From Chara braunii (lineage: Eukaryota; Streptophyta; Charophyceae; Charales; Characeae), in the NCBI GenBank assembly GCA_003427395.1, contig BFEA01000267.1, positions 1,109,601-1,172,034 on the forward strand: 62,434 nt of DNA, given 5' to 3'. The notes under the pieces were generated by a model. The model was not told the origin of the DNA and made no database searches. It saw nothing but the letters and a program-made list of their open reading frames with translations. The first letter of the stretch is position 1; each line of letters opens with the position of its first letter. Shown piece after piece: positions 22,370 to 34,018 of this stretch. Position numbers and translations under genes: made by a program.

Positions 22370-23544
22370 GGTAGCGGGTTGTGGTCCCGTGGGCGTCGTG
22401 ACTGGAATCTAGGCGGGTGCGCCCGTGGACTAAGGGAAGGCCTGACTCGTGGCGGCCGTCATGCTAGGGGTGTGGACAGTCACCAAGATGGCCGGGTCGG
22501 GGGCGGCGGAGGAGGAAGCTCCGCCGTGGCCACCCTATCGGAGGACGGGGGACCCGGACTGGGAGCCAGGAGATGGAGGACACGCAGCATCCTGGAGTTG
22601 CTGCACGTCGGCGGCAAGGGTCGCCACCTATGCCTGTAAGGGCCCGAGGGTCGCGAGTTGTGCCTGGATGGGCGCAAGGGTCGCGAGTTGCGCCTGGATG
22701 GGCGCAAGGAGGGAGGTGAGGAGGGTGTGCAGATCCCCCTGGGGCTGATGGCCCTGGTCCGCCGGCACGGGTGTGGAGCTCGATGCCGTGGTCATCCCCG
22801 TGTCGGCGACGTGTGACACACCGTCGGCCATGGGGAGATGACGGACCGGACTGGAGGGGGCCAGAAGAGGTCCGCGTGAGCAGAGGGCGTAGGGGGAAGT
22901 TCGCGGTAGAAAGCGGCGAACGGCGCTAGAAAGGCTAGCACGGGCGCCGTCGAAGGGGGAGGGGTGGTTCGGGTCCAGGATGCCCGAAGAGGACGGGGAA
23001 GTAGGGGGGTTTTGAAGAAGTTCAACCCTAAACCCTGCAAAAACCCTAAGAAAACCCTAACCGAGGTTTAAGTGGTTAGGGTAGGGTACCGGTGACCTAA
23101 TCAAGAAAGTAAAAGAGCAAGCATAGGGGGGGGCAGGCGGGAGAAAAATAAATAAACAGCGAGATTTCGAGAGAAAATAAAAATATATAAGGAAATAAAT
23201 AAACAATAAAAATAATTAAAGAAATAGGTAAAAAGATGTGAAGGGAAAATAATATTTATTTTTTGAATTTTTTTCGGCAGCATTTCCCTACCCCCCACGG
23301 GGTCAAGAATGTGCCAAGGGGAAGGGAGAGACCAAGGTGAGCACACTACGTGTCAAGATGCCGCAAATAAAAAGAAATTTCAGAAAATAAATAAAAAAAT
23401 AATAGATAAAGAGATAAATAAATAAATAAATAAAGAAGTAAAAAGTGGATGAGGAGGTGGGGCGGAATGAAGTATCTAATTTGTCAAAAATTTTGGCAGC
23501 ATTTCGTTACCCCCATGGGGTCGAAGTGCGCCGAGAAGACCAAG
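22370..23544 (-). repeat. 5' leader of element 2 with two ~220-bp A-rich repeats
   Basis: No gene is supported. Two units (about 23140-23340 and 23380-23540) each consist of an AAATAAATAAA-rich part, then TTTTCGGCAGCATTTC or a variant, then CCCCACGGGGTC or CCCATGGGGTCG. In the sense of element 2 they carry the GGAAGCGCTGCCGAA-like module. At 23027-23062 there are several CCCTAAA/ACCCTAA words, too irregular to be a telomere tract. The unit ends at the TGTCG start of the next LTR. Confidence 0.6.
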
Positions 23545-24734
23545 TGTCGTCCCCGGTTCCCGACAAGGCCGCAAGGATGCCCGGTCATGGATAGACTAAA
23601 GCTAGACATATTTTACATAAAATAATGTCGCGCGGCTGCTAAGCCGTGCGATTCAGGGCCTTAGTAAGTAAAAAAGATGGTCGCGTCGGGCTTAGATCCG
23701 CGGCGCGAGAAGATTAGGAAGGGTTTTTTCTGGGGCCGCGGCGCACTGTGTACGCAGCTAATGCTCTTGGGCTAGACCATGAGCCGATGGGTCAGGATGC
23801 CGTCGGCTCGGCAGCAGTGCGACTAACTAATGGGAGGTACGACAAACCGAGCCTGCTTCGGCTGCGGCAGAAGGGCCTACAGGGGGGGCAACTCTTCTTA
23901 TAAAAGAGCTGCGGGTTTAGCTTTCGTGATAGGAGCTAGCCCAGTAGGTACCGCCATCATACTTTCGCCCTGTGGATACTAGTATCAAGCCCCGACGACG
24001 ACACCATTGGGCTAGCTCCTTTAGGAGTAGCCTGGACTCTTAGCGCGGCCGTTTTTGGTCGTGCGATAGTTCAGATCGTGCGGCTGAAAACAGCTGCGCA
24101 GATCAGCATGGCCCCTGCGCAACGATGACACTCATAAATCGAGAAACGACCCAAAATGTTTTCGGTTCCCAGATAGGAATCGAACGCGGGTCCACATGAC
24201 GATGGAGAGGGGAGGAAACGCCAACAAAGCAAGGCATGGCAACAGTGGCCGTTGGCTTATGCCAACGACATCGACTTTATTGGACAAAAAAAAAAAAAAA
24301 AGACAGATAGCACCAGATGGCGCTTTGAGAAGACATGAGGGACTTAATGTCCCAACAATCGCAACACTGTCGTTTTTTTTAAGGAGGAGGATTCTGTTTT
24401 AGTATTTTTTAGATTCTTTATTTTATATATATATATTTTTCTTTAGATTTTGTTCTCTTTCCTACGAGTTGAAAAACGCCCGTTTGTTGAAAACGAACGG
24501 GCAGAGTTTCTGAAGACAGAACCATATGAACCTACCCGTGGACTGTGGGAACGTGCATTGCTATAGTGGTTGCGCTCTTTGAGATGAGTTGAACAACTGT
24601 GCCAGACTGTTTCGTCGGGCTTCCACCGACCCATCAGGAGGTTGAAGACCTCGACAGTCGGGATGTGAGCTTGCTTGGTGGGATGAGCAAGAACCGAATG
24701 AGTCTATCCTACAACATGAAACTAAACACTAACT

Positions 24735-24739
<5 letters not shown>

Positions 24740-24797
<58 letters not shown>

Positions 24798-25029
24798 NNN
24801 NNNNNNNNNNNNNNNNNNNNNNNNNNNNNNNNNNNNNNNNNNNNNNNNNNNNNNNNNNNNNNNNNNNNNNNNNNNNNNNNNNNNNNNNNNNNNNNNNNNN
24901 NNNNNNNNNNNNNNNNNNNNNNNNNNNNNNNNNNNNNNNNNNNNNNNNNNNNNNNNNNNNNNNNNNNNNNNNNNNNNNNNNNNNNNNNNNNNNNNNNNNN
25001 NNNNNNNNNNNNNNNNNNNNNNNNNNNNN
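24740..25029. repeat. (GA)n run and assembly gap in 5' LTR
   Basis: GA dinucleotides from 24740 to 24797, then 232 N. The 3' LTR has the same (GA)n at the corresponding place (40277-40363) with 60 N. Confidence 0.95.
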
Positions 25030-25141
25030 TAGAACATGGAGACATACACTACCACACTCTGACCCCCCTCCCTTGTTGATGCATCAGGTGCTGTTGCTGG
25101 GGCAGCAGGAGCCAACTAAGACGCTAAAAAAAAAAGGGATG

Positions 25142-25178
<37 letters not shown>

Positions 25179-26059
25179 AAAGCAAGAAAACGAGGTGAAT
25201 TACCTTGTGGCTGGAAAAGAACAGCCTTTTCAGGCTGTGTGGGAGAAGGACCATCTCCCCGCCCAAAAAGCCACGAATATTCATGGCCGCGATATCTAGG
25301 ATCTCGCGGCTCACGACGTGTGCGTGGGAATGGGGCTGTGAGAGCTGGCTGGAGAGAGGAAGGGAGGAGGAACGGGAGAGTTGGGAGGAGGAGGGCCTAC
25401 TCCTCCCAACACTGACAACTGTCCTCCCCGTTTTCAGGGGAGGGCAGAGGTAGGAGCGAGAAGAGGAAAAGAAAAGCCACAACCTCATATGTGGCCGTGG
25501 CTATGATTAGATACGGGCCAAACTGGCCTGAATGTGACTCAGGCCAGAGGCTGGGGGAACTGGAGGGTCAGTGAGGGGAACTTGGCTGGAAACAACCATT
25601 TTCCCACTGAACCTGCACTCAGTGTGGGGCTGAGTGCAGGGAAAAGGGAAAAAAAGAGGGGGGCAGTTGAGTACAACTGCCACCCTAAGTGTGTGGCTGA
25701 GGTGAGACAACCTCAGTCCGTTGATCAGGCTCAGATCAACGACCCCAGGCAAGTGACAAATTTTGCCTGGGGGCAGTTGAGGCTGCTGTTGCGCTCCTCA
25801 ACCACTACAAAAGAGGCAGTTGTACCCCAATTGCCTCACACTTGCCTCCAGCTGCCAGTGTGTGACAGCACACTTGCCTCATTGCTAGAGTGAAGGAGAG
25901 GAGGCAGGAGCGCTGCTGGCGGAGATGGAGGACAGCAAAGGAGCGTCGGACAAGGAGGACAACCATAGCCAAGGCAGGGAGCACTCTGCTCCCCTCCCTT
26001 TTGGCTGGCGCTGGTCCAACGGGACGGAGCCAAGGACGCTGCGGGACTACGACGGCAAC

Positions 26060-26440
26060 TCTGGTTTTAAACGGCGGTGGTGCGGAAGCGCTGCCGAATC
26101 TTTGCCGCGGCAGCCCTGGTTTTAACAGCGGTGGTGTGGAAGCACTGGCGAAGTTTTGCGGCGGCAGTCCTGGTTTTAACGACGGTCGTGCGGAAGCGCT
26201 GCCGAATTTTTGCGGCGGCGCCTCTGGTTGTAACAGCGGTGGTGCGGAAGCGCTACCGGATTTGCGGAGCGATATACTTAATTTTCTTTTGGCGGGGAAG
26301 TACTGTTGGAATTGCGGCGCGGCGGCACTTGATTTTGTTTTGGCGGGGAAGTGCCGCCGAATTTGCAGCGCGGCGACACTTGATTTTCTTCTGGCAGGGA
26401 AGTGCTGCCGGATTGGTGGCGCGACAACATTTGTTTTTTT
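26060..26440 (+). repeat. Tandem array of GGAAGCGCTGCCGAA modules, 5' LTR
   Basis: About seven units of 50-57 bases. The first four begin GGTTTTAA-like and contain GCGGAAGCGCTGCCGAA or a close variant. The last three begin TTGATTTT/TTGGCGGGG and contain GGGAAGTGCTGCCG-like variants. Multiple frames are open through it because units are mostly near multiples of three; I do not regard it as coding. Confidence 0.75.
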
Positions 26441-28469
26441 TTTTCCCTTTTTGGTGTGAAAATGTTGCTAGACTAGCGACACGATAACAAGGATTTGCGG
26501 CATGATAGCGGCGGAGTTTTTTTTTCTTCTTACGGCGCAGCGTCTGTTTTGTTTAATGAGGTTGTGCTACCAGCTTTGGAATGTGCGGCAGGGACAACGT
26601 GACACTATGAAATTTGTGTGTGGAGCGAATGTTGGTGGCGTAGGACCATCAGGAACCACTTGGGACCAGTTGAGAGAGTCGTGGTGCCAGGTGGGACTGT
26701 CTTGGAAACACAATTTTTTGGGGGGGGGGACTCGTGCGACTTGTCGCCATCGAATCCGGGACTACCGCGTGTGGGACTTGCGAGTCGTGAACAGATTAGG
26801 ACAAACAGTTGGTTTGAGACTTGCCAGGGGACTGCAGTTTTTCGTTGGCAACAAGTATATTCTTTCTTGACTTTCTTGAGTGAGCCAGGGTGCGTTCGAC
26901 ATCACTTCACTCAAGGTCAGTCAGTTGATTGAATCAGATTTTCCTTCACACCTGTGTGAACCCACACTTTGCTTGACCCTGTTCATTGAATGTTCGTTGA
27001 AAAGGTATAGAAAAGTCGTGTGTATCGTGCATGTGAATGGAAAGGTCTTGCACCGTTTTTTTTTTTCTTGAAGTTGTTGTCTCTGCGTGTTTTGTAGGTA
27101 GGTAAAAGAATGTTTGCAAAGGCGATTAATTATGCCTATTTGAGAAAATGGAAAAGCAGTGTCTTCTTTTGACTTCTCACCTGCCTGCTTGCCAATAAGG
27201 TTTGGTTGTTTTGAAAAATGTCAATTTTTTTTACGCGCACCGTAAAATGAATTCAAATCAAATAAAGCAGATAAGGTCAAACGAACGTAGTTTTTTCTCA
27301 AAGATTTACCATCTTTTTCCTAAATGACTTTTATCTGTCTAAATGATTCTCATTCTCTATCTTTTCTAACTGAATTCGTTTGAGTTACCTTGAGCAAGAG
27401 ACGAAGGGGACAACTAAAACTCTACTTGTGGTGAAACACATTTTCTTTCTTAGGAAGCATTTGGGGCGGGGGTTCGTTGCTTTAGGAGCCGACCCTGTTA
27501 TCGACCCAGAGTGGACCGTTCAACGGGGGGGTACTTTGCCGGTTCGGTGGAGACGAGCCGACTTCTGAGATCCGAGTCTTGTGCTCAGGCGAGGAGGGGG
27601 AGTACCTCAGACCACTTCCTAGAGAGAGAGGCATGCGACACCTCAAGCAATGCCCCTGATCAAGAATCATCCACAAAACAGCCCGTCATCCAAAAAGATT
27701 GAAAAACGTGTAGAGATGGGTGTATGCGCGTTCAATCTTAGGTCGACGGTAAGATGAAATAAATAACTTTGGCAGCGCATCTAATCAAGTTAAAACTGTG
27801 ACAGACCGACTACCTTGTCGGCTGCAAGGAGATTATTGTTGAAAGTCAACTCCTCGTTGGCGGTTGTATGATTTTTGTAGAATTTGACCAGGGGTGGTCG
27901 GATTTTATTTTGATATTATGTTATTGTTAGTATCTAACGATGATTTTGACTTTTTCGATTATTTTTGCAGAAGGAATATACATTCTTATCGACTAAGTTA
28001 CAATTCCTTTCTGTATAACTATGTGTGATAATTATAACTTTCTTTCGACTCGTGTTTAAAGGGGCAAGGAGGTGTCACGGTTGGTTGAGACCATCCTTGT
28101 CGACCGGCGTACACTTCGTACTTAGGAGATCAGCGCCCTAAGGAACGGGGGACGTCCGGGTTCAATATGCGTTTTAATCGCGCGTACCTATACTACAGCG
28201 AGCGAACAAACACCCACGGTTGATCCACCTTACGGAAGCAAGTTTACGCCTTGCGGGAACCTGTCATGTCGTAGGGGACCGCGTGATGCACAGCTGGCGC
28301 ATCCGGCTAGAGCGGCGAGGGAATGACACGACCCCATACCCGTCTCAGCGGTTAGCGATATTATTCACGTCGTTCCCAAGTTGTCTCTTATGTTGTGTTT
28401 TTGTTTGAACTCCTGCGTGACATGGCCGGGAGGGCCCTCACTCGTGCGGGGGCCGATGCGCTCGACAGG

Positions 28470-28486
28470 TGGCGCCGTTCTCGGGA
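28470..28486 (+). promoter_or_regulatory. Primer-binding site, tRNA-Asp type
   Basis: TGGCGCCGTTCTCGGGA starts two bases after the 5' LTR. The complement of the plant tRNA-Asp 3' end is TGGCGCCGTTGCCGGGA, so only two bases differ. Plant Athila/Tat/Ogre-type Ty3 elements use this primer. The equivalent position after the 3' LTR (44575) lacks the motif, as expected for flanking DNA. Confidence 0.8.
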
Positions 28487-29880
28487 ATAACGACAAACTA
28501 TCGTTGCCCCTGGTGGAATGACACTCGGGATTGGTTGATGTAAAAATTATACTTTCTTTACTTGGCTAAGAGAAAAGTTCGTAACTCTGATCTCTATAGG
28601 GTAAAGAAGGGTAATTCCTTCTTGTACTCTATATTGTGGTACATCAGGTACTAGCTTTTATCTCAGACTCGCAAAGAGATTGTAGCTTCAAAATCATGTT
28701 AATAATGACTTTTAGTTCTAGGAACTGTTATTAACACTGAATTCGTGAAAACCTAACAAAACCACAAAACCCAACATTTTTTATAGAATGAAAAACTAAA
28801 AGTCAAAACTTTTTTTTTCACACATAAAAGAAAGCGTTTTTAACTGTTTCCCGAGAAAGGAGGCAAAAAAAAATGCAAAAAGTCTAGTGATTCTCAAAAT
28901 GTGTTAGAAAATATTTTTCAATAAAAAAACATGTTATAAGACTATAAGTCATTTTCAGTAGATTGAAAAAAAGCATAGCTCAAACAAAACAATCTCTAAG
29001 GACTGCAAGGCAAACTCGAAAGACGTTAAAAAAAAACATTTTCAGTGAATACTCATTTATAGAACTATAAGTCGTTTTCAACAGTTTGGTAAAAACCAAG
29101 TTCTGTGAGAACAGGTTTATAAAACTATAAATTAATGCCTTGCCAAAAAATATATCTTATGTAAAAGAAGAATTCAAACAACTTTTGCCCCGGGGACGTC
29201 TTCAAATTCTTAGCCAACCACGATTTAAAATAAAAAAAACGAAAAAATATTTTAATAAAAAATACTAAAAAACAATATATTCGTCCATGTATGAGGGAAC
29301 ATATCTAAGAGAATGTATTTGTGAATAGAAGAATATATGTGAGTGTTTGGAAAACCCCCGAGTAGGTTCATCCTGCTTCATAGCTTATAGAACGATAAAT
29401 TTGATTTTCTTAAATAAACAAAAAATTAGGATATTTTGATTATTGAACAAACGGTGCTTTGCAAGTTAGTGATTTTTTTGTAAAAAGACTTGCTTCTCTC
29501 CTCGCCACTTCCAGTGGTTTTGAAAAAGTACTTTTCTATTTAATTTTTCCAGTTAATTTACTTCATATAGAATGTTGTTCATGTAGGAGGCCTGAAAAAT
29601 GTACTATCAGAATCTTAAAAAAAAATTGTGCAAACCTAACAATTTTTTTTGTTAGGTTTTCACGAATTTTATGTTTATTGTGACTTTCGTTCACAATAAT
29701 TTGTAAGGCTCATTGATAGATGATTGAACATTTGTGGCATATTTTCATTGATGAAACGACATCCGAGTAAGTTATTTTTATGGTTAAGCATGAGACCTGA
29801 AATTGTTTCAATAGTTATTAAATTATCAACCAGATAATTCAATCATTAATAAAGTTTACGCCTGTTTGCAGGGCGATAAA
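28487..29880. repeat. AT-rich leader with a 20-bp inverted repeat pair
   Basis: AATTCGTGAAAACCTAACAA at 28740-28759 is perfectly inverted at 29649-29668, about 0.9 kb apart. The right copy also forms a local hairpin with AACCTAACAA at 29633. Between them are degenerate repeats of the type ACTATAAGTCATTTTCA (near 28940, 29065 and 29120). This may be a MITE-like insertion in the untranslated leader. No gene is seen. Confidence 0.55.
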
Positions 29881-31139
29881 ATGACGGGAGAAACTTTTAA
29901 CAACATGCCTCTCTTCAAAGGCAGCGGGGTCGTTGAATTTTTACAGGTTTTTCAGGCCTTGACAATGCTAATGCTTTAGGGAGAAAATCACAACTTCCTT
30001 TTCATTTTGGGGTTTGTGATTGAAGAATTCAAGGTTGAGGTTGAACATCTTCTACGCACTTCTGGAACCTGGACCGAGTTCAAAAAGTTGATGGTTGCTA
30101 AATTTCCGAAACCGTCAGTAGGAGAGAAAAAAGAAGAAAGCAGAAGTCATCATCATGAAGATATGACTGAAATAACCCGGCTTGTAGAACAGAGAGATGT
30201 ACAAAGGGAAAGTCTACCAAGAGTAAACGTCCCTCTCTTCGACGGTAATTTTGTTTATACTTTCATTGAAAAGTTTGAGCAGCTTGCCTCCATCAACAAT
30301 TGGAATGAGTCCCAGATGTTGAAAATAATTCTTAGATATGTCGAAAAATATTTTGTAAATGTAATCCTACAAATAGCCGAAGCGTCAAAACATGGTCTGA
30401 TCCGAGATGCCATGTTAGAAAAGTTTTGGCTGGGAGACACAGTAACAACAATTGAGGATTTAAAGAATGTCAAGCGAGACGCATACGTGATAAAATAAAA
30501 GTTTCTGGCCGAGTTTAAACGGACTGCTCATCGGATACAGGGGCTAGCAGAGAGACAAAAGTGTCTCATCTTTCTTGCAAATTTTTCTGAGGGAGAACAA
30601 TATGAACTTATCCATGAGGGAGACGGTAAATCTGAATGAAAAATGATTCGTTCAAAATTTAGTAGTGGAAACTTTGACCAGGTTTTTCGTACGTAGCTTC
30701 GCTTGCAAAACTCTGGGAGAGAATGTCAGGTTGATAAACGAAAGAGAGATTCAAATTCTGTGACAAATCTCTTAGAAATTAGAGAGATGTAGAAAGAGAT
30801 AGAGGACGATTCTCATCATCGGAAGGCAAGGATAGAACAACCTTTGGATAATCCATGTGAGAAAGATAGGAGAACTAGGGAGAATTGTTTAGATAGTTTT
30901 TTAACGTCAACTATTCAAAGAGCTGTGAGAAAGATAGGAGAACTAGGGAGAATTGTTTAGATAGTTTTTTAACGTCAACTATTCAAAGAGCAGAACATTG
31001 CGAGTCAGCGTCTAGAAATCAACGAGACCAACGAGTAAAGAAAGGGAGATCCTATTGGAAGAATATTATCTGTAAAAGATGTGGTGATACCGGACACACT
31101 CCGAGTAGATGCAAGGGATTGACGGTTACAGAAAAATAG
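29881..31139 (+). pseudogene. gag: gag of the LARD-like element
   Basis: From ATG 29881 one frame gives MTGETFNNMPLFKGSG, then gag-like blocks (TWTEFKKLMVAKFPK, VNVPLFDGNFVYTFIEKFEQ, NWNESQMLKIILRYVEK, AMLEKFWLGD, FLAEFKRTAHRIQGL) and a zinc knuckle CKRCGDTGHTPSRC at 31071-31112. Stops occur at 29977 TAG, 30496 TAA, 30637 TGA, 30694 TAG and 30790 TAG. A perfect 68-bp tandem duplication (30856-30991) shifts the frame just before the knuckle; skipping one copy puts the knuckle back in frame. TAG 31137 is the likely natural end. The longest open piece is 30007-30498. Gag would package element RNA. No protease or RT follows. Confidence 0.75.
30856..30991 (+). repeat. Perfect 68-bp tandem duplication inside gag
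   Basis: 30856-30923 and 30924-30991 are identical by eye. The length is not a multiple of three, so it breaks the gag frame. Identity of the copies suggests a recent event or an assembly duplication. Confidence 0.9.
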
Positions 31140-31808
31140 ATTGTCGAAATTATGATTTTAATTCCCGAGTTCATTATGAACTCAAAATACTTTTTTGTGA
31201 GATTAATAAGATCAACTCAAGGTTGATATTTCTTTTGATATCATTTTTATGACACGAGAATTCTGTCTGAATTGATATATCCATTCTATTATCTATTGAA
31301 GAATTATCTGATCAGTTTATTATTGAAGAATATATGATAAAGATCATTATGAAATTCCATGTGAAAGCATTTGTTGTAAAATGTTTTGTTGTTGTGAGTA
31401 TTTGGTTGAATGTAAGTTGTTGAGAAATTGTGAATTTGTAGGTAGACGATTATAGTTGCTACTAGGGGAGAAGTAACTGCCTTTCCTCGTGTCAGACATA
31501 GTCATCGTACCTCTATAATCAGGGTCTAACTAACCTTGGCTGTAGAAGGTAAGGTTGTTTATACTCTGCATGTGGCAGATTGATGAATAAAGAGGCACTG
31601 AAATTTGAATGGAATGTGAGGGAGTTTGCATTGCAAGCAAGAGGTGATTCTGAATGAATCTCGTTTATTTCAGGATGAGTATTATGGAATGTTATGACGA
31701 TTGATGAGGAATAATTATCGGAAAAAAAAAGATTGGCTCTCATCAGTTGACTAGGAAGTCGTTCCCATCAACAACTGGGGAGTCATGCCCATGAAATGAG
31801 AAACCCGT
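31140..31808. other. AT-rich internal region, no gene seen
   Basis: Non-coding by inspection. From about 31740 it reads GACTAGGAAGTCGTTCCCATCAAC-type sequence, one unit of the tandem family found at 37615-38240, and stops at the nested LTR start 31809. Confidence 0.6.
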
Positions 31809-31861
31809 TGTCGGCGCGAATACCCTTACAAGGGTATCCGCCCTGGTTTTTGCAAGTGACA
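31809..31861 (+). promoter_or_regulatory. LTR-start hairpin followed by T tract
   Basis: AATACCCTT-ACA-AAGGGTAT with an outer GGCG/CGCC pair, then CCTGGTTTTTGC. Equivalent hairpins start LTR copy B (54706, minus strand) and the fragment at 38886; the outer stem sequence differs but pairing is kept. It resembles a stem followed by a T run, as at 3'-end signals; function unknown. Confidence 0.6.
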
Positions 31862-34018
31862 GAAGGGCCGTTGGTTTAGGCCTTGTGAATGTTCAAATTT
31901 GGTTACCTGCGTATGGGCCAGAGTTATCTAAATAGATGGAGTGAGTGGGCGCGCAATTTTAAGGCGCGTATGTGATTTTACCCTTTTGATCGTACTGCCG
32001 GCATAGATGTCCGGCTTGAGTTTGCATTTCTGATTAGACTAAGGATTAGTAGATTGACCCTCGTTTGTCGCGCTTGACTGGCGGCAGACCCGATACGTAG
32101 GATGGTATGTAGGAGCGGCCATGACAGAGTTGAGGAGGCTGGCGTGGATACCCGGCGGCCGCACACTTGGTTGTAGGTGGGGGTGAGGCCCCAAGCTTTT
32201 CCCTCAACATTTAAGCACTGGACCACACCACCTTATATGGGATTTAGCGCCTGTTGGTTCCAGACTTGGGCTTAGCCCTATAGGTTATGACATTGGGTTA
32301 CTGCTACGGGTGAGGAGGCTGCACGGTACGCGTATCTGATTATGCTCTTACTGAAGGCTCATTCAACGTTGTTCAGTCCAATCCATGAAAGTAGTGTGGG
32401 TCCAATCGCGAGGTTGGATACCTACCTACTGGCCAACGAGTTGTTTTGTCTGTCTTGCTGAAGTTGTGGAGAGGAGGATCGGGCTTGTCTGCGCTGCTGG
32501 TTGTAACGAGCCTGAGCAGGCCAGCACCTCGACTGACGGACTGTGTACCAGGCGAGCTAAGCTAGCATGTCAAGGGTGTTCGTGGTACTGTGTAGCCCAA
32601 GGTGCTACGGGCTGCCAAACGGATTGATCAGGGAAGTGCTTGTCATCGTGCTTGGCCGTGCAGCTGACTGCGTGCCTTGATAACATTTCGGCCGCAACAG
32701 CTGCTGCAGCTAAAAGTTACTTGTACTGCTGTGTGTCCACGAGCGACTACGGGGACCAGGATTGACACAGAGACCTTGCTAGGCCGGGCTCCCTACGCCG
32801 TCATGTTGACTGACGACTCTATTGCGGGGCTCAGGGGCTACGGATTGCTGTGGCTAGCTACAAGGGAGGAGCTATGCCCGCTGCGGCGGTGATTGGGATA
32901 CACGTTGCTGTGCATGCAACGTTTCTTGAATGACCGCGGAGTGTGACTGTGCCTTTGCAGCGGACGCTGTGCTTGCTACATACTACTGTAATTACTCAGC
33001 AACACTGTGCTGCTGAGCGGGTTGTGCTTGTTACGGGGGAAGTTACTGCGGCTTGGAGAGGTGGCGGACGGGAGGAGTTATTGCTGCAGTTGGGAATTCT
33101 TCAGGGGAACTGAGATCAGTGGTTTGACCATGGATTGACCGGTGGTCTACAGGGTTGGCACCAAAATACTGCTGTGGCTAGCTGCTGCTGAGGGTTGCTG
33201 TTGGCTGCTGCTAAGCCGATGCGAGCTGCTGCTGCACCTGCTTGATTGTGCACAGGCTGTGACCAGCTGCTTGCAGCTGCGAATTGTTGTTGTCTGTTGT
33301 TGGCTGCTGCATGCTACCTCATACTACTGTTGGCTATTATCAACAGTTACAACTGGTTGTGTAGTAGCAGTTGGACTAGGAGAGGTGCGGGCGAGTGGCT
33401 GAGCTTGCGGAAAGGGGGGTTATCGCTGCGATTTGGGAGTTCATCAGGAGGGTTGGATTCGACAATTTGACTCCACGTTGACCAAGTTGTTACACTTGGC
33501 TGCCATTGCGCGGCCCTCAGGCGATCCAAGGTATCAAGGCCCTCTCCTGCGAGTCTGAGTGCACCCCTCTTGGATCTGAGAGACTCAAAACTTTCTCCTT
33601 CTGCCCTTCTTACTCTAAGTCTAGTCTATTGGTTCTGAGAGGAAGGACGCAGGTGGGATTGCAACCCGTAGGTCCGCATCAAGGCTCTGTGGAGACTCAA
33701 CCACCGATTGCGGGAGCTCTGCCGGAACTCATGAGGAGTTCTGGAGGCAGGGAACTCAGAGGTAATCATTGCTTCCCTTATAAACCCAGTATAACCCCTA
33801 CCCATACACCTTCCTATGTATTGACTGGGTGTATTGTATGCGGCCCTACTTGGACTTTTAGTTTGACCTTCAAGATATAAATCAGACTAAGTAAAGGAAT
33901 GTATGAACAAAGGCAATTTCAGTTCTTTGTTTGTCTGAAAGCAGATTGTCACATGGGGTTGCATAAGAGGGAAGGTTGGGAGAAAGTTAGTTTTGCTTGC
34001 GCTTGAACGGGTCTTATA

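Larger units (their letters stand above)
16459..23544 (-). mobile_element. Ty3/gypsy chromovirus, element 2 (degenerate)
   Basis: On the minus strand the order is leader, gag with CCHC knuckle, protease, RT, RNase H, integrase, chromodomain. The chromodomain makes it a chromovirus. Several stops and at least four frameshifts inactivate it. Its upstream side is cut by the LTR starting at 23545, so its 5' LTR is truncated or missing. Confidence 0.85.
23545..28467 (+). repeat. 5' LTR of the LARD-like element
   Basis: TG start and CA end, about 4.9 kb including 232 N. Collinear with 39091-44574 over its whole length. It contains a (GA)n run with a gap, poly-A runs, a tandem module array (26060-26440) and an end segment related to that of the 31809-37614 solo LTR. 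Relative to the 3' LTR it lacks about 75 bases near 28225 and the 43543-44062 insertion. No protein-coding frame is convincing. Confidence 0.8.

Noticed and set aside
23027-23062. CCCTAAA-type words suggesting an interstitial telomere
   Set aside because: Only a few irregular copies with A runs between; too short for a telomeric tract.
24162-24190. tRNA-like GTTCGATTCC words on the minus strand (also at 39700-39735)
   Set aside because: The bases around the T-loop-like word do not form a 5-bp T stem and no anticodon or acceptor arm is present.
26077-26487. Ala/Val/Arg-rich open frames through the LTR module arrays (also 41537-41932)
   Set aside because: Several frames are open at once because units are near multiples of three, and the two LTR copies differ by frame-breaking indels.
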